This document shows, one piece after another, positions 35,591-45,058 of a stretch of DNA of 64,000 nt. The DNA lies in assembly GCA_020636475.1 (NCBI GenBank), contig JACJXU010000003.1, forward strand, positions 1 through 64,000, in the 5' to 3' direction. The translations under genes and the position numbers were made by a program. The DNA is from Chitinophagales bacterium. GTDB lineage: Bacteria > Bacteroidota > Bacteroidia > Chitinophagales > UBA2359. Within the stretch, counting starts at the first letter, position 1; each line of letters opens with the position of its first letter. Under the pieces are notes generated by a model. That model saw nothing but the letters and a program-made list of their open reading frames with translations. It made no database searches and had not been told where the DNA came from.

Positions 35591-36604
35591 CTAGCCGGAA
35601 TATTCATTCTCAAACTTCATTACCATTTCCACCATTTCGCTGGAGCCTATAAAAATAGGACTTGTTTGGTGCAAGTGTTCGGGTGAGAGTAGCAGAATGC
35701 GTTGCTTGCCGTTGGTAGCTTTGCCGCCGGCTTGTTCTACAAGGTATGCCATAGGGTTGCACTCATACATCAGGCGCAACTTGCCATTGGGTACGCCTTG
35801 CATTGCCGGATACATAAAAATTCCTCCTTTTATTAGGTTTCGATGAATATCGGCAACCATAGAGCCAATATAGCGCAGCGGAAAAGGCTTCTTGTTTTTT
35901 TCGGGAATATCGGCTTGGCAATAGCGAATGTACTGATTAACGCCTTCGGAAAACTTTAGGCGATAGCCTTGATTGATAGAATAAATATTGCCCTTGGATG
36001 GAATTTTTATATTGGGGTGCGACAAACAAAACTCGCCAATAGAAGGGTCTAAGGTGAAGCCGTTTACGCCATTGCCGGTGGTATAAACCATCATAGTGGA
36101 CGAACCGTAAATAATATAGCCGCCCGCCACTTGGTTGATGCCCTTTTGCAAGAAATCTTCTTGTACACAATTGCGCGAGCGCGTAACACGCCTATAAATA
36201 GAAAAAATAGTGCCGATAGAAATGTTTACATCAATGTTGGACGAACCGTCTAAGGGGTCCATAATCACCACATATTCGGCATTGGCGTTGTGTTCGTCGG
36301 TGAAATAAATAAACTCTTCCAATTCTTCGGAGGCTACGCCGGAACACTGCCCACTATTACGCAGTGCATTTATCATCATATCATTGGAGAAAACATCTAA
36401 TTTTTTTACCTCTTCGCCGTGTACATTCTGCGAGCCGTGTACACCCAGAATATCCGCCAGCCCAGCCTTGTTCACTTCGCGGTTAATTACCTTGGCAGCC
36501 AAGCCAATATCGCGCAGCAATGCCGAAAGGTCGCCGGAGGCAAAAGGGAAGTCGTTTTGGCGTTGTATAATAAATTCATCGAGTGTTATTATCCTTGTTT
36601 GCAT
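35591..36604 (-). CDS. fbp: Class 1 fructose-1,6-bisphosphatase
   Basis: 337 residues, normal for class 1 enzymes. [12 protein letters not shown] near residue 92, the metal-binding [20 protein letters not shown] near 118 and [20 protein letters not shown] near 240 are family signatures. It hydrolyses fructose 1,6-bisphosphate to fructose 6-phosphate, the committed step of gluconeogenesis, in the cytosol, with Mg2+. It stands alone, with a divergent GNAT gene 110 bp away. The N-terminal allosteric region is short, and AMP control cannot be judged. Confidence 0.95.
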   Translation of the reverse strand: MQTRIITLDEFIIQRQNDFPFASGDLSALLRDIGLAAKVINREVNKAGLADILGVHGSQNVHGEEVKKLDVFSNDMMINALRNSGQCSGVASEELEEFIYFTDEHNANAEYVVIMDPLDGSSNIDVNISIGTIFSIYRRVTRSRNCVQEDFLQKGINQVAGGYIIYGSSTMMVYTTGNGVNGFTLDPSIGEFCLSHPNIKIPSKGNIYSINQGYRLKFSEGVNQYIRYCQADIPEKNKKPFPLRYIGSMVADIHRNLIKGGIFMYPAMQGVPNGKLRLMYECNPMAYLVEQAGGKATNGKQRILLLSPEHLHQTSPIFIGSSEMVEMVMKFENEYSG

Positions 36605-36714
36605 ATATTATAGGTCGAATTTACTATTCCGAAAAAAGAAAAGTTTTGTACTTTTATGCAAATCTTGTATTTTATATTGATTTAAGCAAATTAAATTTTA
36701 TTCAAAGCTAAAAA

Positions 36715-37197
36715 GTGGTTTTAAAAAAAGAAATAAACATTAGAAAGGCGGTGCGCGAAGATGTGCCTGCGGCTTTGCGGCTGATTAAAGAACTGGCGGC
36801 ATACGAAAAAGCTGCCGATGCTGTAAGCAACACCGAAGCGATGATGGTGGCAGATGGTTTTGGCGAAAAACCTGTTTTTGTGATGTGGGTTGCCGAAACC
36901 GGCGAGCAGCAAATTGTGGGAATTGCCTTATGCTATGCGGCGTACTCTACATGGAAAGGTAAAATGCTGTACTTAGATGATTTGGTAGTGCAGGAAAAAT
37001 GGCGCGGCAACAGCATAGGCAAAAAGCTGATGGACGAGGTATTTGCCTATGCCAAAGCAGAAAACTGTAAATTGGTGAAGTGGCAGGTACTCGACTGGAA
37101 CGAGCCTGCAATTAATTTTTACAAAAAATTGTCCCTTCCCCTCACTTTTGACGGAGAGTGGATTGATGTGAAATTGTATGGGAAGGATTATGGGTGA
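36715..37197 (+). CDS. GNAT-family N-acetyltransferase (SSAT-like)
   Basis: 160 residues from a GTG start, which gives the standard N-terminus of the family (INIRKAVREDVPAALRLIKE). The acetyl-CoA binding motif is VVQEKWRGNSIGKKLMDEV near residue 92, preceded by YLDDLVV. The sequence most resembles the spermidine/spermine acetyltransferase-like branch (ELAAYEKAADAV; WQVLDWNEPAINFYKKL). The substrate could be a diamine, a thialysine-like amine or another small amine. Single gene, divergent from fbp. Confidence 0.87.
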   Translation: MVLKKEINIRKAVREDVPAALRLIKELAAYEKAADAVSNTEAMMVADGFGEKPVFVMWVAETGEQQIVGIALCYAAYSTWKGKMLYLDDLVVQEKWRGNSIGKKLMDEVFAYAKAENCKLVKWQVLDWNEPAINFYKKLSLPLTFDGEWIDVKLYGKDYG

Positions 37198-37504
37198 AAA
37201 AATGAAAAAAGTGGCTATCATAACACGCTTGAGGGTGTTTCATAAGTAATTTGGGTATATTTCAACGGCTTGCGAGCTTTGTGGCACGTGTTTATAACAA
37301 GTAGTATTATAGCCAAAACAAAATTTTTAATATAGATAAATAATGTTTGTTTAAATACTTATATAAAACAAAAACTGTAAATGAATGAGTATATTTTAAA
37401 AATATTTATTGTACAAACAAATCCCTATTATCAATATTCCTACGATTGGTATGAAAAATTAAATACAGGAGTAAAAGCTCATACCGTAGTATGTGTGTGC
37501 TTTT
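37198..37504. other. Gene-free stretch with a conserved-looking repeat-like segment
   Basis: Roughly 37215-37305 has a GC-richer, structured look unlike its AT-rich surroundings: ATAACACGC near the left and ACGTGTTTATAAC near the right form an imperfect inverted repeat, with ACGGCTTGCGAGC between them. It recalls recombination sites such as integron attC but does not fit the attC core consensus. The remainder is AT-rich, with one 48-codon open frame from 37381 that I do not believe is a gene. Confidence 0.35.
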
Positions 37505-37747
37505 TTACTGTACATTCAAACCTTTAAGTTTTACATTGTTAATCATTGCATCGAGTGCATAAAGAATACAATCCTTGTCCTTATCCTTATCAGGAAACTT
37601 GGCAATATCGTTCAAACACCTAAGCATAGAAGGGTCTTTTAAAAGTATCCGCTTGTTTCACTCCTCCCAATAAATAACCAATGGTAAAACAGGTGAGCCT
37701 TTTTTAGCCACTTCTACGGAAGGTGTCATCTCGTCTCTTTTATACAT
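37505..37747 (-). pseudogene. Decayed XRE-family (HTH) transcription regulator
   Basis: Minus-strand remnants in three frames read as one protein. From the ATG at 37745-37747, YKRDEMTPSVEVAKK is the end of an XRE helix-turn-helix domain. A second frame continues with GYLLGGVKQADTF, the usual hinge. A third gives LLKDPSMLRCLNDIAKFPDK and DCILYALDAMINNVKLK, the typical C-terminal helices, ending at the TAA 37505-37507. At least two frameshifts separate the parts, and the first 35 or so residues of the HTH domain are missing. It is therefore not functional as it stands. Confidence 0.72.
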
Positions 37748-37919
37748 GTTAATTATAAAAATATAATTAATATATTTGCAAATTACCGTTGACTAAGCTT
37801 TTTATCTAATGAGTAAGCGTGACAATAAATATATATGTTAACAAATAGCATATTTTTTTAAATTTTATATAAACCTTAAATCAGTAGTTTTATGTTTTTT
37901 TCTCATTAATGTCTATTTA

Positions 37920-38220
37920 TACCAAAATCGAATAGCTATTGCGTATTAAAGAAGGGTAAAATCTTTTTTCGCCGTATAGCAGTTTTTGGGCGTTAAAAAT
38001 TTTTGAAGCCTTGGAAAAAATTTAGCCAAAGAACTGCGGTTTTGCCCTGCAAGGGCAAAAATACCTTGAAAAAAGTGTCGTTTCTTTTGCTTCGTTTTCT
38101 TTGGACAAGCAAAAGAAAATGAAGAAGTCCCTAAGCATAGATTTGCCCCCAAAGTTTCGGAGCAGATACTTACGCTTAATAATACTTAAACCAATACGCA
38201 ACTTTCATACAGTTTTGGTA
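37920..38220 (+). mobile_element. MITE-like element, copy 4 (301 bp)
   Basis: Begins TACCAAAATCG and ends ACAGTTTTGGTA. Exact TTA flanks at 37917-37919 and 38221-38223. The internal hairpin TTTTGCCC/GGGCAAAA is intact. It also carries TAGATTTG at 38138-38145, an exact TAnnTTTG match pointing outward through the right end. It sits next to the decayed XRE regulator in the largest non-coding stretch of the window (37198-38405). Confidence 0.86.
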
Positions 38221-38359
38221 TTATACAAGCCTCAAAAGTTTACTTTCCATATTTTTCGAACAACTATAATGTAATAAAATATATAATTATAATTTAATTT
38301 TTTTCAAATAAGGCATAATTGAGCTAATTTTGAGAAAGTCATTCATCTCCAAAACAGAA

Positions 38360-38384
38360 AAGGCTACTCCGGAAGAGTAGCCTT
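38360..38384 (-). terminator. Terminator of the OmpA-SPOR protein gene
   Basis: AAGGCTACTC (38360-38369) pairs perfectly with GAGTAGCCTT (38375-38384) across a 5-base loop. On the minus strand the stem is followed by TTCTGTTTT. It lies 21 bp beyond the stop of the gene at 38406. Confidence 0.85.
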
Positions 38385-38405
38385 CTTAATTCTATGAAAA
38401 ACGCT

Positions 38406-41201
38406 TTATTCAATTCTTACACCGTTTTGGTAAACCACCACAAACGCATCTCTAAACCCACGATTTTGAACTTGTTGTTTTATATTTTCGGCAGTATCTC
38501 TGTTAGGATAATGCCCCAACAATAATTTATACACACCAGCATTGTTTTCCATTTCAATCTTACCCAAATCCTGTAAGGCAGCGTAGCGGCTGAGATTTGG
38601 CTTGCGGAAAGCTCCCAACTGTATGCGATATTCCACGCCTGCGCCTACGGGCAAACCGTAGTTGTCGTAGCTACTTGGCGTAGTCGGCTCGGTAGTATAG
38701 CTTGGCGGAGGCGCAGTAGTTGTAGTAGTAGGTGTTGTATAGTCGTAGGCATTTGTATTGCCGGTAGTGTTCGTGCTGGTAGGCGAGTTTAAGTACACAT
38801 CTCGCCCGTAGCCCGTACCAAAATAGCGCGGTTCGCTGTAAACCGCATTGGCAGTATAACCAATCACTTTAAATTCGGTACGGCGATTTTCCTGATGTTT
38901 TTGTTCGTTACAAGGTATATTGTTGAAACATTCATTGGCAAGGCGTGTTTCGCCATAGCCTTTGGCAATAATTCTGTCGCGACTGATACCGCGAGAAACA
39001 ATGTATTTAACAGCAGCATCGGCACGGCGTTGTGACAAGTCTTTGTTGTACGCATCGGAAGCGCGCGAGTCGGTGTGCGAGCCGAGTTCTATAATAATAC
39101 CCGGATTTTGGTACATCAATGCCACTACTTTATCCAATTCGGCAGTAGCGTCAGGACGGATATCGGCTTTGTCTAAATCATAATAAATGTGATTGAGCTG
39201 AAGAATATGCGAAGGAATAAGCCCTTCACCTTCTAAGAAAGGATTGCCGTTTTCATCGTAGCGAATACGGTCGCGGTCGCCTTCAGGAATATTGTTGATG
39301 TCGGTAATATTGCCGCCACTTCCGTTGCCATTGTCCACCTGAATACGCGTAAGCGCAATGTCCAAAATAAGACTGTTGGTGGCAGGGTTGCTGCAATCGC
39401 GCCCTTTGGTAGAAATATTGCGGGTTGCGGTGAAATAAAGTTCTTTGGTGGCATACATTACATAATCGGTTTCGGGTTCTAATTCAAAGTAATAAGCTCC
39501 TTGTGCATCAGAAATAGCCGATTTTTCGTATTTGGTAAGTGTATTAATCAGTTTTATAGTTGCACCTTGTAGCCGTATTTTGCTACCTTGATTATCATCG
39601 TAAATTACTCCCTGTAAAATACAGTTGTCAGTGCCGTTTCCGGATTGTACAATGGCATTATTAGACTTTAAATTAATTTTTACTTCCAGCGCAGGTCCGT
39701 CTAAGCCCACCGTAGAAACAATTTGTTCTCCTTCGTCGTAATTATTTTTTTCGGCAACAATGCGATATTCTTTATTGGGCGAAATAGGAAAGCTAAATCC
39801 ACCATTGCTATAAGAAATACGTTCTTGCATCAATACACCGTTTTCATACAATTTTACTTTTGCTCCTTCAATAGGCGATTGGGTATCCAAATCCACTACA
39901 ATACCATTCAGCATAAAAGAAGTACGGGTAAAACTATACATATCGTCATCGTGGTCGCCGCGCCCTCCGGCTCTGTTGGAAGCCAAGTAGCCAAATTCTT
40001 TTTTGCTATCTAAAATAAACCCAAAATCATCGAAATTGGTGTTTATAGGCGAGCGCAAATTTTCGGGTGCAGTCCAAATGCCATTGTCTTTGTGCGAAGA
40101 AAAAACATCTAATCCTCCCAAGCCGGGCAGCGCGTCAGACGAGAAGAACAAAGTGCCGTCTTCGTGAATAAAAGGAAACATTTCGCGCCCTTCGGTATTG
40201 ATTTCAGGACCCAAGTTTTCCGGTGCCGACCAAGTGTTGCCTTGTTTGTAGCTTACATAAATATCTTCTTCGCCGTAGCCACCGGGCATATTCGATACAA
40301 AATAAAGTGCCTGCCCGTCTGCGCTAAGGCTGGGGTGTCCTACCGAATATTCGTCACTATTAAAAGGCATATCCTGAATATTGCCCCAAGAGTTTTCACC
40401 TTCTTTGGTAGCACTATAAATTTTTAAATTGATGGTGTTGTCACTATCTTTGCCTTTTACGCCTTTGTAAAAATTATTACGGGTAAAAAACATAGTGTTG
40501 CCATCTTTGGAAAATGTAACCGTTCCCTCGTGCAAAACAGTATTGGCTTGCCCTTTAAAAGGCTCTACTTTTCCAAACTGCGAAGGGTCGGTGGTGGATA
40601 AGCGTTCGGCAAAATACAAATCCAAGAAAGGAGCTTGTGTCCAGTTGTATATATTTTCTTTGTATTTGTTGCCCCTTGCCGAAGCAAATACCAATCCGTT
40701 TTGGTAAAAAGCAGGACCAAAGTCCGACTCATCGGAATTGATATTGGTAAGTTTTAGTTCGTAAGTGCCGGGGTCTTGCAAAAAATACTCTTCTTTGTCG
40801 CAAGATTCTGCCATACGTAAACCGCGTGTATCGGCAGGTACGAGTTGGGCGTATTCCAAAAAAACAGCGCGTGCAATATCGCACTTACCATTCATTTTCA
40901 ATGCCATTCCGTAGTACAACTTATGAATGGGGTCGTATTCAGGCAGGCGCATTACTTGCTCGAACCAGTACTCCGCTTCGGCGGGCTGGTTCATAAAACG
41001 ATAGCAATCGGCAAGATTTATTACCGCTTGTGGGTCTTGATTTTTGGCTAAATATTTTTTATATAGTTCGGCGGCTTCGGGATAAGCAAATTGTTCGTAC
41101 AATTTGTTTGCTTTTTTCAATTTGCCTTTTTGTGCTTGTACGTTTGTCGGGGCTACCCACAAAAACAAGCCAAAAAATACCCAGTAAATTAGGCTTCTCA
41201 T
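38406..41201 (-). CDS. OmpA-family envelope protein with TPR, PD40, CarboxypepD and SPOR domains
   Basis: 931 residues. A signal peptide (about 1-23, ending VQA) is followed by TPR units (about 25-150), PD40/WD40-like propeller repeats (about 155-430; HPSLSADGQALYFVSNMPGG, GREMFPFIHEDGTLFFSSDA), two carboxypeptidase regulatory-like domains (about 430-620), and an OmpA-like peptidoglycan-binding domain (about 675-790; NHIYYDLDKADIRPDATAEL, IIIELGSHTDSRASDAYNKD, NRRTEFKVIG). A Thr/Pro-rich linker and a C-terminal SPOR domain (VEYRIQLGAFRKPNLSRYAA) complete it. OmpA plus PD40 resembles PorE-type T9SS-associated proteins; the extra SPOR domain would bind denuded peptidoglycan. Confidence 0.88.
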   Translation of the reverse strand: MRSLIYWVFFGLFLWVAPTNVQAQKGKLKKANKLYEQFAYPEAAELYKKYLAKNQDPQAVINLADCYRFMNQPAEAEYWFEQVMRLPEYDPIHKLYYGMALKMNGKCDIARAVFLEYAQLVPADTRGLRMAESCDKEEYFLQDPGTYELKLTNINSDESDFGPAFYQNGLVFASARGNKYKENIYNWTQAPFLDLYFAERLSTTDPSQFGKVEPFKGQANTVLHEGTVTFSKDGNTMFFTRNNFYKGVKGKDSDNTINLKIYSATKEGENSWGNIQDMPFNSDEYSVGHPSLSADGQALYFVSNMPGGYGEEDIYVSYKQGNTWSAPENLGPEINTEGREMFPFIHEDGTLFFSSDALPGLGGLDVFSSHKDNGIWTAPENLRSPINTNFDDFGFILDSKKEFGYLASNRAGGRGDHDDDMYSFTRTSFMLNGIVVDLDTQSPIEGAKVKLYENGVLMQERISYSNGGFSFPISPNKEYRIVAEKNNYDEGEQIVSTVGLDGPALEVKINLKSNNAIVQSGNGTDNCILQGVIYDDNQGSKIRLQGATIKLINTLTKYEKSAISDAQGAYYFELEPETDYVMYATKELYFTATRNISTKGRDCSNPATNSLILDIALTRIQVDNGNGSGGNITDINNIPEGDRDRIRYDENGNPFLEGEGLIPSHILQLNHIYYDLDKADIRPDATAELDKVVALMYQNPGIIIELGSHTDSRASDAYNKDLSQRRADAAVKYIVSRGISRDRIIAKGYGETRLANECFNNIPCNEQKHQENRRTEFKVIGYTANAVYSEPRYFGTGYGRDVYLNSPTSTNTTGNTNAYDYTTPTTTTTAPPPSYTTEPTTPSSYDNYGLPVGAGVEYRIQLGAFRKPNLSRYAALQDLGKIEMENNAGVYKLLLGHYPNRDTAENIKQQVQNRGFRDAFVVVYQNGVRIE

Positions 41202-41364
41202 AAGGAAGAATTTGTGTTAAAAAATCAAATTATCTGTCAATAATACAAAATCTATTCTATTATTGAATACAACCAAAACAAAAATAATACCAATTTGAAA
41301 AAAGGTGCAAAAGAAAGGAGAAATAAGTAGTCTTTAAAAGCAAATAGGGTAGTAGCAAGTTTGC

Positions 41365-42420
41365 CTAAACATCTTGCATGGCATCGCGAATTATTTTGCG
41401 AAGCACTATAAGCAAGCTACCAATAAAGCAAGCTGCCAAAAAAGCAATAATATAAGGCACTATGCGTCTGGGAAGGTTTTTTTTAAGCGGGAAAGCGGGC
41501 GAGTCGATTACTTGAATGACGGGCTTTTGCGATTCTACATTCATGCGTGCCAATTCTCTGTTTTTAATTGCTTCGGCTAATACCGCACTGGCAAATTCTA
41601 CATCGCGTTCTAAGCGCAATTTTTGGGTGTATTCGTCGGCACTTACCGAAGCTGCACGAATTTTAGGCTGTTTTTCGTCGTACCAGCGCGATATTTTGTA
41701 CTCTGCCGAAAAAAGGGCGGAATTAATAGAATCTACACGCTCGGACAAAATATGGAAAGTCTCGTATTGACTACTCACTGCCTTGTCGGAATAAAAGCGG
41801 GAAAGGGTTTGCATCAGATTTTCGATAAAATATTTGCTAAAAACTTCGTCGGAGGTGATGCATTGTACACTAACGATACCACTTTCGGAAGCATTCACAT
41901 TGAGGGCTTCTTTGCGAATTTGTTGGATAGATTCTTGCAGTAGCGTATTTTCCTCTAAGCTCATTTTATCTAAATCGGTGTGGGTAATGCGCACATTTTC
42001 TAATTCGGGTTTTTCGGGAAAACTGGTATATACTTTAGCAAAATTGAGGTAGTGATTGATTAATTTTATTTTTCCATCGCCTACCGGAATTTCTGAAAGG
42101 AGACATTCGGCAATAATTTTATTAGAAATAATCAATTCGGTAATTAATTCGCTACTGTACATATTTTTGTTGCTGCCGCCGCCAAATCCTATTTGCCCCG
42201 CCAAGCGCATAAAAGCAGAAATGCCACCACTGTCGTCGTTGATGGACATAAAACTTCCCTGTGCTTCATAAGTGGGCTTGTCGTTGCGTTTTGTGTAGTA
42301 GGTTATGCCCAGAAAAACGATAACAAATGGCACCAACCAAAGTGTTTTCCTTTTGATTTCGTGCCAGTAATCCAGCAGAACTATTAGCGTATTGCGTAAA
42401 AAATTATCGTCTTTTTCCAT
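41365..42420 (-). CDS. Wzz-like chain-length determinant/exopolysaccharide co-polymerase
   Basis: 351 residues with two membrane helices (about 29-45 and 325-343) flanking a large periplasmic, partly coiled-coil region, the layout of Wzz/PCP proteins. The second helix is preceded by VIDSPAFPLKKNLPRRIVPY, matching the conserved Pro-rich segment (here SPAFPLKKNLPRR) of the family. No cytoplasmic tyrosine-kinase domain is fused. It probably works with the Wza-like protein encoded 21 bp upstream to set polysaccharide length during export. Confidence 0.88.
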   Translation of the reverse strand: MEKDDNFLRNTLIVLLDYWHEIKRKTLWLVPFVIVFLGITYYTKRNDKPTYEAQGSFMSINDDSGGISAFMRLAGQIGFGGGSNKNMYSSELITELIISNKIIAECLLSEIPVGDGKIKLINHYLNFAKVYTSFPEKPELENVRITHTDLDKMSLEENTLLQESIQQIRKEALNVNASESGIVSVQCITSDEVFSKYFIENLMQTLSRFYSDKAVSSQYETFHILSERVDSINSALFSAEYKISRWYDEKQPKIRAASVSADEYTQKLRLERDVEFASAVLAEAIKNRELARMNVESQKPVIQVIDSPAFPLKKNLPRRIVPYIIAFLAACFIGSLLIVLRKIIRDAMQDV

Positions 42421-42441
42421 GCATTATCTTCGTTTATGGGC

Positions 42442-45030
42442 TTAGTTTCGGCTTTGTTGCACCAAGACTAAGATGGTGAGAATGGTCGCAATTTTCGATG
42501 TTAACCCATCGAAAGCGTCATTCCAGTTACGGTTTTTGTTTCGCTCCATTCGATACTTTTCATTTTTTTTGCGGTCGGTTAAATCTACAAATACAGTAGC
42601 TCCCGCTTGTACTTTCGGATATTTTCTAAAAAACAAAAAACTTTGGGCGCGTTCTACTTTTCCGTTGGGCTGTTGTACATAAGTTCGTTTTTCTTTGGCA
42701 AAACGCCCGAAGCCGGCACCATATTTTTTGATGTAGGTTTTAGCACTTTTTTTGCCGATAAAAGGAACACTTATTTGCCCGATAGAGTCACGTTCAAAAA
42801 ATCCGATAGCTCCTTCCAGCGTGACCATATCCAAGAGTTTTGGTACATAAATAGAGTCGGCATCGGTGAGAATGTAGTTGAATTTCGACTTTTTGGGTCG
42901 GCGCAAAACATCGTCTAAGTCAATGAGCAACAATGCCAAGCTGTCGTTTTTTTTCTTGTTGATAATTTCATCGGTTCGATAAATAATGTCGTGCTGGTCG
43001 CGATATAGTTTTGTCGCCTCCTTGTAAGCATACTGGCTCAAACCTCCGGCACGCTCAATAAGGGAAAAAATAGTTTCGTCTTTTTTGGTTAAAGAGTATT
43101 CGCCCGGATAAAGTATTTCGCCGTAAATAAGCACTTTTTGCTGCACCTCAAAGTCGGGCGATAGCCGCACCGACACGCGGTCGTAAGGCTTTAGCTCAAA
43201 GGCGGTATCGTCTTCCGAAAGTTGCAGATTGGAGTCAATTATCATACGTCGCATGGTAATGCGCTCGCTCATATTTCCGGCAGAAGTGGCGTTGTCGAAC
43301 TGTACAATACGCGATATTTCCAATCGACTGTTTCCGGCTTCGCGTTTAAAACCACCCGACCAGTCAATCAAATCGCCGATGGTCATTCCTTCCGCAAATT
43401 CGTATTCGCCGGGTAATTTTACTTCTCCGGTAATGGTGATAATAAAATTCTGTCGGCGTTCGCGCAGAGAAAGTACTTTGATAGTATCTAAAGGAGAAAG
43501 AGCTATATTTTGCGGGTCGCTTTGGTTGAGTAAAATGTTTTTCAAATTGAAAGGAATAACTTTTTTACTCAAATCATCATTTAAACGAATAAGGTATGCT
43601 TTTTCAAAATCGGCTTCTTCAATAGGACCTTCGGCGCGATACAAAGCATCGGAGATGCGCATATTAGGCGACCACTGATATTGTCCCGGAATGCGAACGG
43701 CTCCGTCTAAGGTGATGTAATTGCGTATCGCATTGGGAATAGGTGCTACGAAAATACTGTCGCCGTTGGCTAAAAGGAAATTTCCTTTGGCTTGTCGCAG
43801 GCTGTCTAAGTTGAGGCTGATAAGAATTTGTCGGTTATTTTCAAATCGCCTGATGTTAATATTTTTGGTTACGGCATTGGGCAATAAGCCGCCACAATAT
43901 TCCAAGAGTTCGTTAATGCCCTCTTTTTCCTTCAGTTCGTAGTTGTAAGGACGGCGCACTTCACCCGATAGATTTACCACTTTTCCCAGCGGAGGAATAA
44001 GAATATAATCGTTGTTGGCTAAAAAATAATCTTCTTTGCTGTTGGGATTGAGCAAATATTGATACAAGTCTAATTCCTTAACCGTTTCGCCATTGCGTTT
44101 TACAAAAATGTGGCGCACCGAGCCTAACTGATTTGGACCTTCCATTGCCACTAAAATATTGAAAACGGAATTGATAGCCGGAAAGCGATACGTACCCGGA
44201 TTAAAAACTTCGCCTACTACATTTACGCTTACCATGCGCGAGTAGGTAACATTTATTTCCAATTTATTGCGTTCGTCAGGATAAAACTGGGCAACTTTTT
44301 CGGCAATAAGTTTTTTGGCAGCGGTAAAGGTCAAGCCTTCGAGAAATATTTTTCCCACCAAAGGCAGTTCTATGCTGCCATAGGCATCAATGCCAAAGAT
44401 TCCGTTAAAGTCGGAGCGTCCCCAAAGAGTAATGTTTAGTTGGTCGCCTTCGCCTAAAATATAGTTGTCGGGAGGGTAGATTTTTAGCTCGTTTTCCCGA
44501 ATAATGCGTACACTGTTTCGGCGAAAATACTCTTGTCCATACACATAAGCCGCCGGTAGCGAAAGTGCTTTTTCCAAAATAGCTTTTTTCTGCTTGTCCA
44601 GAATTTTTTTAATGTCTTCAATATTCAGCGAATCTTCGGTGGGCTTTTTGTCTTTGTTGCGATAATTTAAAATAGAATCTTGCACCATCGAAAGGCTGTC
44701 TTGTAGTGCATTGATGGTTACGAGTTGGCTAATCAAGGAATCGGGAACGCCTAACTTTTTGAGTTCGCTGGGGCTGGTGAGCAAGTTTGTCCGCAAAGAG
44801 TCAATAGAGTCGCGCACCGCATTTTGATTTTCTTCTTGCAACTGTTGCATGTATGCTTCGTAGTTATAGTAGTCGTAAGGCGTTTTAAAATAGCCTTCAC
44901 TACTATTATTATTGAGTTCGCGTCTTTTCTTGCTGCGGTCTTTGTCGAATATTTCTCCAAACACTTGTGCTTGTAGTTCCACAAAATGCAAACAACAAAT
45001 AATGATGAGTACAAAGCGAAAGAGTTTCAT
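42442..45030 (-). CDS. SLBB-domain polysaccharide export protein (Wza-like)
   Basis: 862 residues from the ATG at 45030, chosen because it starts a signal peptide (MKLFRFVLIIICCLHFVELQ, then AQ); the open frame extends 24 codons upstream. A Poly_export domain (ENELKIYPPDNYILGEGDQL near 180, FNPGTYRFPAINSVFNILVA) is followed by several SLBB units (for example VVNLSGEVRRPYNYELKEKE, ITGEVKLPGEYEFAEGMTIG, LIYGEILYPGEYSLTKKDET). The C-terminus has a hydrophobic segment (SKIATILTILVLV). It is larger than E. coli Wza (379) because of the extra SLBB repeats, as is usual in Bacteroidota. Forms the outer-membrane export channel for a capsule or exopolysaccharide. Confidence 0.9.
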   Translation of the reverse strand: MKLFRFVLIIICCLHFVELQAQVFGEIFDKDRSKKRRELNNNSSEGYFKTPYDYYNYEAYMQQLQEENQNAVRDSIDSLRTNLLTSPSELKKLGVPDSLISQLVTINALQDSLSMVQDSILNYRNKDKKPTEDSLNIEDIKKILDKQKKAILEKALSLPAAYVYGQEYFRRNSVRIIRENELKIYPPDNYILGEGDQLNITLWGRSDFNGIFGIDAYGSIELPLVGKIFLEGLTFTAAKKLIAEKVAQFYPDERNKLEINVTYSRMVSVNVVGEVFNPGTYRFPAINSVFNILVAMEGPNQLGSVRHIFVKRNGETVKELDLYQYLLNPNSKEDYFLANNDYILIPPLGKVVNLSGEVRRPYNYELKEKEGINELLEYCGGLLPNAVTKNINIRRFENNRQILISLNLDSLRQAKGNFLLANGDSIFVAPIPNAIRNYITLDGAVRIPGQYQWSPNMRISDALYRAEGPIEEADFEKAYLIRLNDDLSKKVIPFNLKNILLNQSDPQNIALSPLDTIKVLSLRERRQNFIITITGEVKLPGEYEFAEGMTIGDLIDWSGGFKREAGNSRLEISRIVQFDNATSAGNMSERITMRRMIIDSNLQLSEDDTAFELKPYDRVSVRLSPDFEVQQKVLIYGEILYPGEYSLTKKDETIFSLIERAGGLSQYAYKEATKLYRDQHDIIYRTDEIINKKKNDSLALLLIDLDDVLRRPKKSKFNYILTDADSIYVPKLLDMVTLEGAIGFFERDSIGQISVPFIGKKSAKTYIKKYGAGFGRFAKEKRTYVQQPNGKVERAQSFLFFRKYPKVQAGATVFVDLTDRKKNEKYRMERNKNRNWNDAFDGLTSKIATILTILVLVQQSRN

Positions 45031-45058
45031 GCTGTAAGCGTATTTCAAACGGAATAAA

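Noticed and set aside
37215..37305. Integron attC site
   Set aside because: The ends do not match the GTTRRRY/RYYYAAC core sites and there is no integrase or cassette array nearby.
37381..37527. Plus-strand 48-codon open frame beginning with ATG
   Set aside because: Very AT-rich, no recognisable motif, overlaps the XRE remnant on the other strand, and no ribosome site; likely chance.
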